Positions 12,246-23,233 of a DNA stretch of 64,000 nt are shown piece after piece; position 1 is the stretch's first letter; each line of letters starts with the position of its first letter. A program made the position numbers and the translations under genes. The notes under the pieces were generated by a model. That model made no database searches. It saw only the letters and a list, made by a program, of their open reading frames with translations, and was not told where the DNA came from. Source of the DNA: Solicoccozyma terricola (lineage: Eukaryota; Basidiomycota; Tremellomycetes; Filobasidiales; Piskurozymaceae); NCBI GenBank assembly GCA_001600875.1, contig BCLD01000012.1, forward strand, positions 842,175 through 906,174, written 5' to 3'.

Positions 12246-15200
12246 TTAGATGCTGTGTTTTCGTCGACGGGGATTTCCTACACGTACCATCTTGCCATTA
12301 TCTCGATCGGGGCTGACCACTCGCGCGAACTCGAGGTACATGCGGAACATGTATGCTTGCATGTCTTCTCTTCGCCAGGCTGTGAGGTTGGGAAGGGATT
12401 GGGTGAGCATATAATCCCGCAGAGTCATTCAGTTAATTCACTCTTCTCCACCCAACATTGTCCGTTGCTAGCTATACGCCTCGCTACCTCATCGTGACCT
12501 CCTTTGCCCTTGGGCGTTCCTCGGAAGCTGGCGTAGAGTAGACTATTCAACATAACTGTACAATAAGCCGATGACAGAGTCAGAATCGACTCACAAAGCA
12601 AGGATCGAATACAAGTCCGAATAATCCATTTTCGTCGGTACGTAAGCATACCATTCGGGCAGGGTTTGGGTGTCTAGGGGTGCAGTGCATATGCGTCAAT
12701 ACAGTTGCATTAGTGCTGATCGCCTCGGAACTCACTCCATTCAGGGAAGATTGAAGCCTTGATGACCATGCTGAAGACGGCAGGGTACGGTGATCAGTGG
12801 GCGACATTGACGAGTGGAAACCAGGGGTAGCACTAACTTTCGACTCGCCATGAGTCGTGGGAACCTTGAGCTCCAAGCATTGCCGTCGGTCTGCCGATGG
12901 GATATCGTTAAGGGGTAAGTCGTATTCCATGCACGTAGTGACTCACATCGAAAACGTATTTAAAATGATTAGACCGCTCTGGACCGTCCTTGCTGCCGAA
13001 TTGGAACATTTGCCTGATCGGGGTACCACCAAAGGTCAACATACTGTCAGACAAGCCAGAGGAAAGGACGGGTCCGCTCCATCTCTCACTTCATCTCATC
13101 ACAGCTCCCATCTCCCCAATCGCACTGCCAAGGTCCACCGCTCATCTTTACGTCCATGTAATATTCGCTCAGCTGTCTGGCTGGATATGCCTTCTCCTTT
13201 GCTTCGCCAGTGCTTCCAAGGGGTGCGAGAATGACTCTGTCTTGTTCCGATCTACTGTTTGCGAGGAGATGTAGACGTTCTCGATGAGATTGCTTCCATT
13301 TAACTCCGGTTCCCTTGTTATGTTGAAGGCCGGTAGCGAGACCACGCTGACAGTAGGATGTTTTGATGAGAAGGGAAACGTAGTGGAAAAAAAATGGGCG
13401 GGAGACTCGAACTCACCCAATACAATTTGTTACTTTTCGCAGGCCACAGTGGATCGTCTCCTACGTCATCCCGACGACCATCCTTTCCCACGGGAGTTAT
13501 AGGAATATCACCATTAAGAGTTGTCCTTGATGGGACCATGATTGGAAGCAATCGAGTGTGCGGCTTTGGTTGAGATTTTTCATTCTTAATTTCGAGTGTC
13601 ATACCATGCTTCTCCAGTAGCTATGTAAAAGGGGTGTTTCCAGGATCATCAGCGATTTTTGTAATCGATGGGATGTGATTTACGCGCAATCTCTCACAGA
13701 TGGATGTTGACATGGATCCATCGCACTGATATGTGACGAAACGAAGCTATCTGGCGAGTCTATTAGGAGTCGAGACCGAAGGCGAATTTTGAACCGCGTC
13801 TTAGTGTGAAACCCAATTTGAGAAAGTAGACGAGCAACCAGGGACTCACCATCCTCTACCAATCCAAACCCTGCTGGACTATCAGCGGGACAAGCCGCCA
13901 ACCAATCCATCTCTGGGACATCTGGTTCGTTGAGAAGTGATGTTTCTGCGGGTGGTAGTTGAAAAGAGAACCGACAAAATGCAGTTCAGAAGTTGGTGTT
14001 GGTGTCTAGCTAAAGGAACGTTATACACTTACGCTTCCCTTGTCGTTCGTCATCTAACAGCTCCTTCATGCGTTGAAAGCTTGGTAAGATACTCGGTTGA
14101 TCGTGGATGGTGAATGTAGCTCTGGAGGGGGAAACCGTTGAGATCAGTAAGGGTTGCGTGTGTGGTTTATTAATAAAAAAACGAAAAGAAAAGAAAAACG
14201 CCGCCCTTGACGGAAGTGACGTGTGGTGTGTGATATTCACCTGAAATCCGGTAACTTGTCCATGAACGGTTCCATCAGATTGATTTGAGCGTCAGCTCGT
14301 GGTCTAGAAGCCCACCACGTATCTCTTGAGTAATCGTCATTCCACTAATGTTTAATCGGATCGATCATTTCGAGAAAAAGGAAAGAAAAAAAAAGGAAAA
14401 AAGGAAAAACGAATAAGCCTTCCCTTCGTTATCATCGTGGTCTAGTCAACTCCAAACCCGGTATACGACCCCAAAACTCACCTTCAACTCCACTCTTCCA
14501 TCGGTAATAATCAATGTGAAAGTCTCAACTACTTCCTCGGCTTCAGCGTTTCGTTTAGCGACTTCTGCAGGTGGGAATGCCCAGAATGGACGAAGTGATT
14601 GCATGATTCTGTGTGGTGGGAGAAAGGGTGAATTGAGGTGGTCAGGAATTGGGTGTGGAGAGAAGGGGGGGGGGGGGGGGGGGTGAGGAACCCTGCGTTT
14701 TTCCAAAGCGAACCCAGAGACAAAACGTACGGATCGTATTCATCCGGTAAGAGAACGCCATGATTATGAGCGAATGTCCACCATTCCCCGAAACCTTTGG
14801 GTGGCATTCTATTCCAACGATCTTTATATTCTTGAACTGCTTGTTCCAAAGTTCTTGATTGTTTGCTAACCATATCTTGCCATTTCCTTTCACCGTCACG
14901 TAGTAGACCTAGGATAGGGTTTGTGAGTGATGGTCGATGGGAGATTGGTGGTGGGTATGAAGGGTTTGTTGTGCCGTTGTTGTAATCGATGATACCGTTT
15001 TCTCCTGCTACTCCTGCTCCTGGTGCTGCGATGAATATGGCTTGCTTTGCACGTACGACACCAGAAGATACTTCAACCAATTCTACTGCTTCAGCTCTTG
15101 CTTTTTCTTCATTACTTAACGCATCGAACGGTGATATGAAAAGACATCTTCCCAAATCATCCCATTCCTGTGGTCTTTTCCCACCTGATGAGAATGGAGA

Positions 15201-15674
15201 AACGACAACTTCTGGTAACCAATTCGCAGGATGGAAGGATGCGCTATCTATACCGAGATGTTTTGCTGCATGGTGGGATGCAAAGTCACGGGATGATGAG
15301 GAGAGGGATATGATGATGACGAGGAGGACGATGAAGGTGAGGAGGAGGTTCCAACGACGTGGGAGGGATGGCATGGTAGTGGTGGCTAGCCGTGCTAGGA
15401 GGCGGGGGGAGGGGGGTTGTGGTTGTGGTTGTGGTCTATTGGTGGTCGATGACTGACCCCTGAACAAATGACTGACTGAACCCATCCCTCCTATCCGTCT
15501 GATTGTCCCTCCCCCTCTCCTCCCACGCTGTATGGCTGATTGAGTCAAGTCTATCTGAGTGCTCTCTTCGTCCCCGTCGCCCTCCTCGTTAAGTCTATCT
15601 GTGCCGCCCTCCTCCTCTCCCCCCTCCCTAGATAAGTCTAACTGAACCCTCTCCTCTCCCACCTCTCCTCCCAT
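12246..15674 (-). CDS. CAP10-family glycosyltransferase (type II membrane protein)
   Basis: CAP10 proteins are Golgi or ER glycosyltransferases related to the capsule genes CAP10/CXT1 of Cryptococcus and to Rumi/POGLUT O-glycosyltransferases. A hydrophobic signal anchor ([20 protein letters not shown]) is followed by a luminal stem. The domain then shows [112 protein letters not shown] and the closing [20 protein letters not shown]. The stop is at 12246. About ten introns are present; one holds a 19-base C run on the coding strand (14665-14683). The most upstream ATG is at 15674. Initiation at the ATG just before the anchor (MPSLPRRWN, about 15373) is equally possible, since the extra N-terminus is low-complexity. 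Donor and acceptor sugars cannot be read from sequence. Confidence 0.88.
14665..14683. repeat. Poly-G run in a CAP10-gene intron
   Basis: Nineteen G on the + strand (C on the coding strand) lie in the intron between the exon ending in DEYDP and the exon starting IMQSLRPFW. Confidence 0.85.
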
Positions 15675-15730
15675 CCTCCCTCCACTTTCACTATTCGACG
15701 CGTCTACAATAATTTACAACCACCCGCGTC

Positions 15731-18700
15731 CTACTCGGTCGCATCCTTCAACTCCCTCCACCATCGATGCTCACTCTCAGTCATCAATGAACTCCACCCC
15801 GCACTTCTCATTCCTTCATCCTCATCCTCATCCTCATCCTCATCGTACTCGGAGTTATATCTCTCATCACTCGAAGACGAGCTGTTGATGGCGGCGATGA
15901 CATCTTGTAGTCGCTCCGGAGTCTCAGAGGAGCGTACTATATCACGCTTGCTCGTACGTCGTCGTCGTCGTCGTCGTGGTGTTGTTGTCGTCGCTTGCCG
16001 TGTCGTTGTATCGTTTGTAGTCGTCATCGTCATCGTCATCGTCATCTTTTCTTGGTCGTCGTATCGTCGTTCATAACCATCTTCCCGAACGGACATCGTC
16101 CTTAGGACCCCACCTTCAGCCCTAACCAACTCCCTCCTTCCCATCGGCATCAACCTCGGATCCACAGGTGGTGCAGGAAGGCTACCGAGCAGCTTCGTCT
16201 CGACGTCGTTGGATATGGATATAGGACGGTGGATACCTTGGAGGGGTAGTTGTGTTTGACTGGAAGGAATGATAGGTTCAGGAGGTTCAGATGTCATTCC
16301 ATCGTTTTCTCCACCATCTCCTCCTTCATCTCCTCCACCATCTCCTCCATCATCTCCTCCACCTCCATCCTCCTCCTCCCCGTCGAAATTCAAATCCTCC
16401 TCTTCTTCAAAATCAACACCAAATCCTTTCATTTTCTCCTCCTCCTCCTCCTTCTTCTTCTCTTTCCTTCTCACAAATCCAAACTGCATCAATTCGAATT
16501 GTTCCTTTTCTCCAGATTCAATTCGATTCCCATGTGATGATCGTTTCTTGTTTGGTACGATGACGGCAGCGGCGGCGGCGGCGACGGAGGGAGGGACGAC
16601 GACGAGACCATTCCATGCAGCTTCTACTGTTGGAAAGCCAACCATACGTTTTCTATGTCGTCGAACAAGTGGGAAAAGTGGGGGTTGTGTTTGAGAGGAT
16701 TCGACGTATGACGGATCGAATGTTTCTTCGGGGTGGGAAGGGAGGGGTGGGATGGGTGGGAGTGGAAGGGTGTCGGATGGAGAATGAGATTGGAATGACC
16801 ACTCTTGCGAACGTGGCCGGGTTGGTGGTGGTGGTATTGGTGGTGTTAAATCGGACGACTCGTGTTGATCATCCGTGATTGAGATGGCGTCGTTGAGAAG
16901 AAAGTTTGTTGCTTGATGATCAATTACATCGTCTGGTTCGTTGTCGTCGTCGTCGTCCGTGTTTGTTGTTTCGTAAGGATGTTCTGTCGTTTCGTATGGA
17001 CTTTGAGGGTGTGCTATACCAATTTCATCTGCTCCCTCGTGTTGATCACACGTCGCGGGTTGCGGTGTACCCTCGTCCGTGACGCGAGAGATCGAGGACA
17101 TCCTTATCGGACGAAGCTGACATGCCACGGTAACACCAGGTAAGAGAAAAAAGTGACAAATCAGCCAAGAACCCTACACCTCAACCGAACTAAACCCCCC
17201 TCCCCCCCCCCCCCCTGCTCCCCAAACTCACGGTCTCATCAACACCATCTTTTTCGGCCGCATCATCACAGGCAGCATAACGTTCTTCAACGGTTTCAAG
17301 CAGATGTAGCGATTGTCGATGGTAGAATGTCGCACCGATCTGAGCGCGGGGGTTGGGGGGGTTGGGGGGGGGGGACGAATGAGAGGATCAGACGTGACGT
17401 TTTATTCCGCATGATACACACACACAGAGACAATACGAGGGAACCACATCCACTCACCTCTTCTTCCGATTCAAAAGCCGGAGACATCATCGTAACATTG
17501 TCAACCTGCACCGGTGGAATATCTTCAATTTCCACCTGCTGTGCTTGGATCTCCGACCGTTGTAGTGAATCCACCGCGTCTTCGATTTCGATTTCCCCTT
17601 CCCCCTCAAGCACCTCACCCCCCGCACCCCCCGCACCAGCACCAGCACTAGCACCACCCATCATCTCCATCGTCTCCTCATCCCATCTCGGAGGTCTAAC
17701 AGGACTCCAACAAGCCAATGTCTCGACGTTATCATACGTCTTCCTACACGGCGGTGTGACGAGTATGCTTTCCGCGTTTGGTATCTTGGTAGGGGTACGA
17801 TGTTGTCGTTGGGATATGATATTCCCAAGTGGAGAAGGAGCGAGTATTCGTCGTTGTTGTTTTTTAGGTGTCGTGTGGGATGAATGATGAAGAGTTTGTG
17901 GCGTTGGCGGTTTTAAATCTGTTTCGGGGAGTGTTAATGTTTCGCTTGGGTTGGGAGGTTTCGAGTGAATGAGTGGTTGTGATGATGATCCTGGAGATGA
18001 ACAAACTCGAATCGGTATCGTTGAAACCTCTGGTTTTGCTTTCACCATCGAAGTGGTACGAGAAACCATGACACGACTCATTACATCCCTCTCGAAATCA
18101 AACGCATCGAGATCAAGTGTCGGTTGTTGTATCGTCTCGATGTGGGATGGTGGTGGTGGTGGGTGATCACTTTTTGATTTTTTAATACGACGAGGTGGTG
18201 TTTCAATGATGAGATCGGAGGTAAGGTTTAAAAGGGGTGATTGGTAACGTTTCTTTCCTGTTGTTTGCTTGACATCATTCATTCCCATCTTTTCTTCATC
18301 TCGATCATCTTGTAAATCCATCGATCCACCTTTTCTTCCATCCTTCCGACTTGCCCCGTCTTTCTCCCTAACCCTTCCCTTATCCATTCGCACAAACCCT
18401 TCATCCCTACACCATGCACCTTCAACCTCCCTTCTCACTCCATCTAATCCACATAATCTCGCATGTACATCCATTACATACGATGGATATTGTGTGATTG
18501 GGATTTGAGATGGTGATGTGAGGTTTGGTTGGTTGGGATGGGGGTCGTGCAAGGGGATGGAGATCGGGACGGAGGGTTGGTATGTATCGGAGTTTAGGAA
18601 ATCTGAGAGATGGAAATTCGCATCGAGTGGGTTTGGTGGTGGTGGTGGTGGTGGTGGTGGTGGTGGTGGAGCGTAAGAAATACTAGTTTGATGTTGGGAA

Positions 18701-19491
18701 TATGACGATGCAGCTGTCGATCTAGAACGGGATCTAGAACGGGATCTGGATTCGGATCGATGATAAAGTTTAGAACGGGTGATCGATGTTAAAGGAATGG
18801 ATATTCGATTCGGATGATCTTCTTCGTCCCTTGCTATAACTGGAATTCGAGATTCTTCATCTTGTTCGTGTTCGTGTTCGTCGTGATCATCATCATCATC
18901 ATCGTGATGGTGATATGGTCGTTTCAACCCCGATCCTTTCGGTTTCGGAATAATCATCCCTTCTCCATTCCCTCTCCCACCTAACGGAGAATCTAATTCC
19001 CTCTCGGTGTTACCACCACCACCACGACCACCGCCACCACCTAGAAACTGGGTCATCTTCAATTGCATCCCATTACCCCTTCTATCGAATTTTTTGATGG
19101 TAGTAGGAGGAGGTGTATCCAATCCATTCCCATGTCCTCTATTAGCGAACGGAGAGATACGTGGTTTCTTTGTAATAGTGGTTGGTGTATCTAGTGGTTT
19201 ATGGTTTGGTAGATGGTGGACTGGAGTAGAGGTGGAGTTGGAGGAGTTGGAGTTGAATGATTTGATGCGTGGTGTATTGGACATGGGTGATTGAGTGAAT
19301 GATAATGGCGAGTAGGGTACGATGGTACTTGCTTGAGCTGATGATGATACGGATGAGCAAGAAGTATGTGGTGGTGTATGATGCATGGAGTGACCTGGAT
19401 GTGGGGGGGGGAGTGTAGGGGTGGGGTGAGGTGGTTGATAGATGGTAGAGAAGGATGGTAGTATGCGATGGAGCATACAGCGCGTTGCCAC
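15731..19491 (-). CDS. Large, mostly disordered nuclear-type protein, family not recognised
   Basis: Three exons join in frame. The first spans about 19491-17460; a short second (about 17231-17340) reads IGATFYHRQSLHLLETVEER; the third ends at 15731. The product is about 1,200 residues and almost wholly low-complexity, with poly-Pro, poly-Asp/His, Arg-Ser repeats, Gly-rich and Glu/Asp-rich tracts. Basic patches such as KKPRISP and PPRRIKKSKS look like nuclear localisation signals. Near residue 140 the peptide QLKMTQFL resembles a PCNA-interacting (PIP) box. Short conserved-looking segments include DLDAFDFERDVMSRVMVSRT, ETLACWSPVRPPRWDEETME and the C-terminal SEHRWWRELKDATE. The start could also be a later Met, for example MSNTPRIKSF. 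A nuclear DNA-metabolism role is only a guess from the PIP-like motif. Confidence 0.65.
17191..17215. repeat. Pyrimidine C-run in an intron of the disordered-protein gene
   Basis: Six C, one T and fourteen C on the + strand fall between exons 2 and 3 of the minus-strand gene, so the coding strand carries G here. The other intron of this gene (17341-17458) also has G runs on the + strand. Confidence 0.8.
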
Positions 19492-19737
19492 GTCATCACT
19501 CCCTCCCTCCCCGTCGCGTGCTCCCCTGCCCCCCTCCTCCCCTCCTTTGACGCGTTGTTTATTGTTTGTTTACACGGAACATTCATTCGTCACGCGAGGA
19601 ACAATGGGACGCGAGGGGGACAAAGGACGTTATTACGAAGAACCATTCATCGTAGTATCATCCATCCATCCATCCACCCACTCAACCACCGACTCACTCA
19701 ACCATCCACTCACCCACCCACCCACCACCCACTCACC
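19492..19737. promoter_or_regulatory. Divergent promoter region with CAYC-type short repeats
   Basis: The 246-bp spacer serves the disordered-protein gene (-) and the Kre9/Knh gene (+). From about 19664 to 19735 it is built from short imperfect repeats of CATC, CACCCA and ACTCA. This is a pyrimidine-rich leader directly before the ATG at 19738. Confidence 0.45.
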
Positions 19738-20338
19738 ATGTCCACCATGTCCATCCTCTCCATCGCTCTCACCTTCCTCGCCATCCTCTCACCCACCATC
19801 GCAGACATCTACGTCACCGCTCCAGTGGCGACATACTCCGGCGTAGGAGGTCAGAGTATCACTGTCGAATGGAGTGGGTCTTCTCGTCTTCCTTTGGCCG
19901 ATGATATCGAATTCTCATTTTCATTTCATTGCCCCCCTCCCCCCCCCAACCCACAGAGGACGACGGCATCTCACCACTCTTAGCAGCCGTCGGTCCATGT
20001 TCAATCGACATATACACCGGTTCAATCACTCAACAAACTTGGTTACAGAATTTAGGACAAAGTGTGGATGTTAGTAAAGCTAGTAGTGTGACGACTGCCG
20101 TTAATGCTGGATTGGGACCCGATGGTGAGATTTGAGGATTTGGCGTGGGCGTGCACGGGCTTTTGGGCAAAAGGAAGAGGTTCTGACCAAAATGATATTT
20201 GGGCAATTTCAGGAAATTATTACTTTGTTCGATTCACTTCGTTGGCGTTGAAAGATACTACAAACCCTCAATTCCCACATGAATCATTCAGTGCAAAGTT
20301 CTCGTGAGTCGAGTGTCCACGATTCTTTCGCATATTTC

Positions 20339-20369
<31 letters not shown>

Positions 20370-20570
20370 ATAGAATTTCTGATGTTCCATACACTTCCCT
20401 CACTCCATCCCTTTGACCCTCCCTGGCCTTCTCGTAGCATGACTGGAATGACAGGTACATTCAATTCAACCGTTCTAGCTCAAATCAACAACGCAGCTGC
20501 AGCAGCGAGTTCAAGCACCGTAAGTCCCCCTCTTTTATCTCCCATAATCTCACAACATCTCATCACTAAC

Positions 20571-20665
<95 letters not shown>

Positions 20666-20911
20666 CGGACCCACTCCGATCAGAACCCCGCTGTCTCACA
20701 AACATCAATCAGTCGTCTCACCAGCACAACCACACGCAATACCGCGTCTACATCCGGTACCACGTCATCAGCCGCAAAGGCAACCGCGTCGTCCGCGTCT
20801 GCTACGTCGAATGCTGGACCTCGATTGGGAGCAGTGGCTGGTGGGAAAGGGTTGGTTGTGATGGGGTGTTTTGTCGGTGCGTTTGGAGTCACATTGGCGT
20901 TGGTGCTTTGA
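19738..20911 (+). CDS. Kre9/Knh-like Ser/Thr-rich GPI-anchored cell-wall protein
   Basis: The product has a cleavable signal peptide (MSTMSILSIALTFLAILSPT) and a Kre9/Knh-type immunoglobulin-like domain: DIYVTAPVATYSGVGGQSIT, TVEWKDDGISPLLAAVGPCS, DIYTGSITQQTWLQNLG, NYYFVRFTSLALKD. A Ser/Thr/Ala-rich region follows, and the C-terminus (LVVMGCFVGAFGVTLALVL) is a hydrophobic GPI-attachment signal, with an Asn-Ala-Gly stretch as the likely anchor site. Family members act at the cell surface in beta-1,6-glucan assembly or as wall mannoproteins. Several introns are removed in frame. The last (20520-20683) is dominated by a 93-base C run. The stop TGA is at 20909-20911. Confidence 0.85.
20572..20664 (+). 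repeat. 93-base poly-C run inside an intron
   Basis: Uninterrupted C occupies more than half of the 164-bp last intron (20520-20683) of the Kre9/Knh-like gene. It lies between a normal GTAAGT donor and a CAG acceptor. It is the longest pure homopolymer in the window. Confidence 0.95.
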
Positions 20912-21518
20912 TGGGAAGGGGACCCGGGGTTCCGCTACATTGAGATTTGGAAGAAGATGGGAGTCGAGGGGTTTTCAATGGTTGGATTGGTGGTTTTGTT
21001 TTTCGTTCTCTTTTTTTTTCGCCTCCCTTTTTTTCGCCTCCCTTGAAGGGATCACACACTCGTTTGGAAAAAATCACACTCTCTCGCTCTACACACACAC
21101 ACACACATATTCAAACTCATCTCTTGCGGAGTAATATATTACGATAACAAAAGATTTGTATTAACGATGATGATACGCCCTTAAAGGTATTCTACCTTTG
21201 TCCATCATTTCACATCTTTTTTGGCTATTCTTTGCTCACATCAGTGGCACGAGAGGGGCTGGAGAGGAGGGACAATGGGAAGGGAAAGAGGGAAGGGGGA
21301 GTCGTCGAGAGATATTGAATTGCTTATCTCGGAACTCAGCATTTCAGCATTTGGCTCTCCATTGATTTTAGATAGGAGTTTTGGTTTCAGGATGTTGTAA
21401 GTGCAGTCTGACTTTGAACCCAGGTGGGATATAAGTACAGGCCTAGGCCCCTTCTTTGATATCTGTGAAGGACCCAAACTCTCTACACATTTGAATTCTC
21501 ATATCCCACACAACAAGA
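20912..21518. other. Intergenic region
   Basis: Downstream of the Kre9/Knh gene is a T-rich tract with a direct repeat of TTTTTTCGCCTCCCTT (about 21018-21050), a CA dinucleotide run (about 21092-21106) and an AT-rich 3' end near 21130-21165. No convincing gene is seen before the ATG at 21519. Confidence 0.45.
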
Positions 21519-22951
21519 ATGTCACAAGAAGCACGCAAGAAAAAAGATTGGGACTGCACGCCATGCAGGGTAAAGAAGCACCATGTTAACTTTATGCATA
21601 TCGATCCATGTTCCAGGGGTATGTCAAGGGTGGAGTGTCCTGAACATACCAAATCGTTAATGTTTCGCATTGCAGATACTGATAAGCAATGCACTAATTG
21701 CGAGACGTTTAAATCCGATTGTCAATATGCCGTGAGTGGAAAGCCCTGAAAGCTCATCACACAAGCGAGACTTAATTCTCCCACTTTTATCAGCGCGAAA
21801 GGCCGAGAACAAACAGGGAGTTCCCATCCTCCTCTCTTTGTCTTCTCCGTCGGTAAGGCAATCAGGCTGATGCATTCCTTTTATTCGTACCAACCAGACG
21901 AACCAGACGCAACACCGGACAGAGTGCCGCAAAGGGTTGTCGACCGCGACGCGGCCAGAGGGGTCGACGCTGCCAGTGGGCTACAAGAAGCTTCAAGGCC
22001 GGGTCAGTTCATTCGGCAAGGACTTCTGCTAGGATTCATACATGACGATGTTTAAACTTGTCTGCTCACATGCAGGTGCACTCTTACGGATGGCCGATGA
22101 ATGCAGCGATTGTTACCAAGCGCGAAATAATTGCGGATCGACGATAAACATTTGCGGATGGCGTTATGATTGGAACGGTATGTTGGCAGGGCCCGGTTCA
22201 TCCATCTTACAAAGGAACAGCGGAGCACTGAGTTCTTTTTGGGAATTGCAGGATGTTTTCGCTTTTCTCTCGTTGGAACGCCTCGACCTGGTCACCTACC
22301 GCGGCTTCCGAGGGACCCAAGATACAGTGCCAATACAGGTTAGTCCTCTGTCTCTGCAGAAAGGTATGTGTATCAAACAAGAATTCTTATGCCCAATCTG
22401 CAGCCCAAGGATACACTCCCTCTACCGTAGGGCCAGAGTGAGTGGACAAGTCATGGGTCACTTGAACTGTCTTGAGACTCACTCCTGGATTGATGACATG
22501 TTCATCTGCAGTGGTTACTCTGAACAGGATGTGTCTGGTTATGGCGGGCAATATGGGAGTTCTGCACCAGGTTAGTCCTCTCTCCCTACAAAAAGTTATG
22601 TGTATCAAACAAGAATTCTTATGCTGAATCTGCAGCCCAAGGATACGGTTCCTCTACTGTGGACCCAAGGTGAGTGCGCAGTCGTGGGTCACTTGAACTG
22701 TCTTGATTCTCACTCCTGGTTTGATGATGGGTTCATCTACAGTGTTGATAACACTCAACAGGCTGGGTCCAGCTATGGCAGGCAATCTGGGAGTTCTGCA
22801 CCAGGTACGCAATGTTGTGGCTGATGAAGTGATAATTACATTGATGTGCCGCATCTCAATAGCCTACACTTACCCCTACGACCCTGTCCACGACCCTGAT
22901 TACAACTATGTCTACGAACAATCCGAGGATCCTAACCAACAAGGCAATTGA
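21519..22951 (+). CDS. Cys-rich protein with a duplicated Gly/Tyr/Ser exon, family unknown
   Basis: The first exon starts MSQEARKKKDWDCTPCRVKK. A later exon gives DTDKQCTNCETFKSDCQYA and another gives DECSDCYQARNNCG. Two of these show C-x2-C-x6-C spacing, like half of a Zn2Cys6 binuclear cluster, but no arrangement I found restores the canonical six-cysteine spacing. The C-terminal half is clear. Five small exons splice in frame to give AQGYTPSTVGPDGYSEQDVS, GYGGQYGSSAP, AQGYGSSTVDPSVDNTQQ, AGSSYGRQSGSSAP and then AYTYPYDPVHDPDYNYVYEQ, with the stop at 22949-22951. The middle exons come from a tandem duplication of an exon-intron unit. Exon joins between about 21600 and 22338 are uncertain. 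It could be a degraded zinc-cluster regulator or a new lineage-specific protein. Confidence 0.5.
22339..22804 (+). repeat. Tandem duplication of an exon-intron cassette (two units)
   Basis: Unit 1 is 22339-22570 (232 bp) and unit 2 is 22571-22804 (234 bp). Each contains an intron starting GTTAGTCCTC, an exon (AQGY...), a second intron containing GGGTCACTTGAACTGTCTTG, and an exon ending GSSAP. Long stretches are near-identical in both introns. Both copies keep the same splice phases, so the duplication adds coding sequence without a frameshift. Confidence 0.85.
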
Positions 22952-23137
22952 ACTCAACGCAGCTTCACACCATGCGAGATTACCCCAATACCTTTGGACC
23001 TTGCATGTAGCTGTCGTCGGTGATACCTCGTCGTTTGGTAGCCGAAAGCCCCAAAAAGATAGAAAGAAAACCCCTAGAAAGATAGAAAACCCCAAGAAAG
23101 ATAGAAAGAAAACCCGCAGAAAGATAGGTAAAAAACG

Positions 23138-23172
<35 letters not shown>

Positions 23173-23174
23173 CC

Positions 23175-23233
<59 letters not shown>

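Noticed and set aside
16250..16694. Ser/Pro-rich plus-strand frames
   Set aside because: Shadow of the acidic minus-strand exon of the disordered-protein gene, whose Glu/Asp/Gly codons read as Ser/Pro/Leu on the other strand.
20304..20861. Plus-strand frame with a long poly-Pro stretch and its minus-strand poly-Gly partner
   Set aside because: The Pro and Gly are the intronic C run of the Kre9/Knh gene; the correct spliced frame is a different one.
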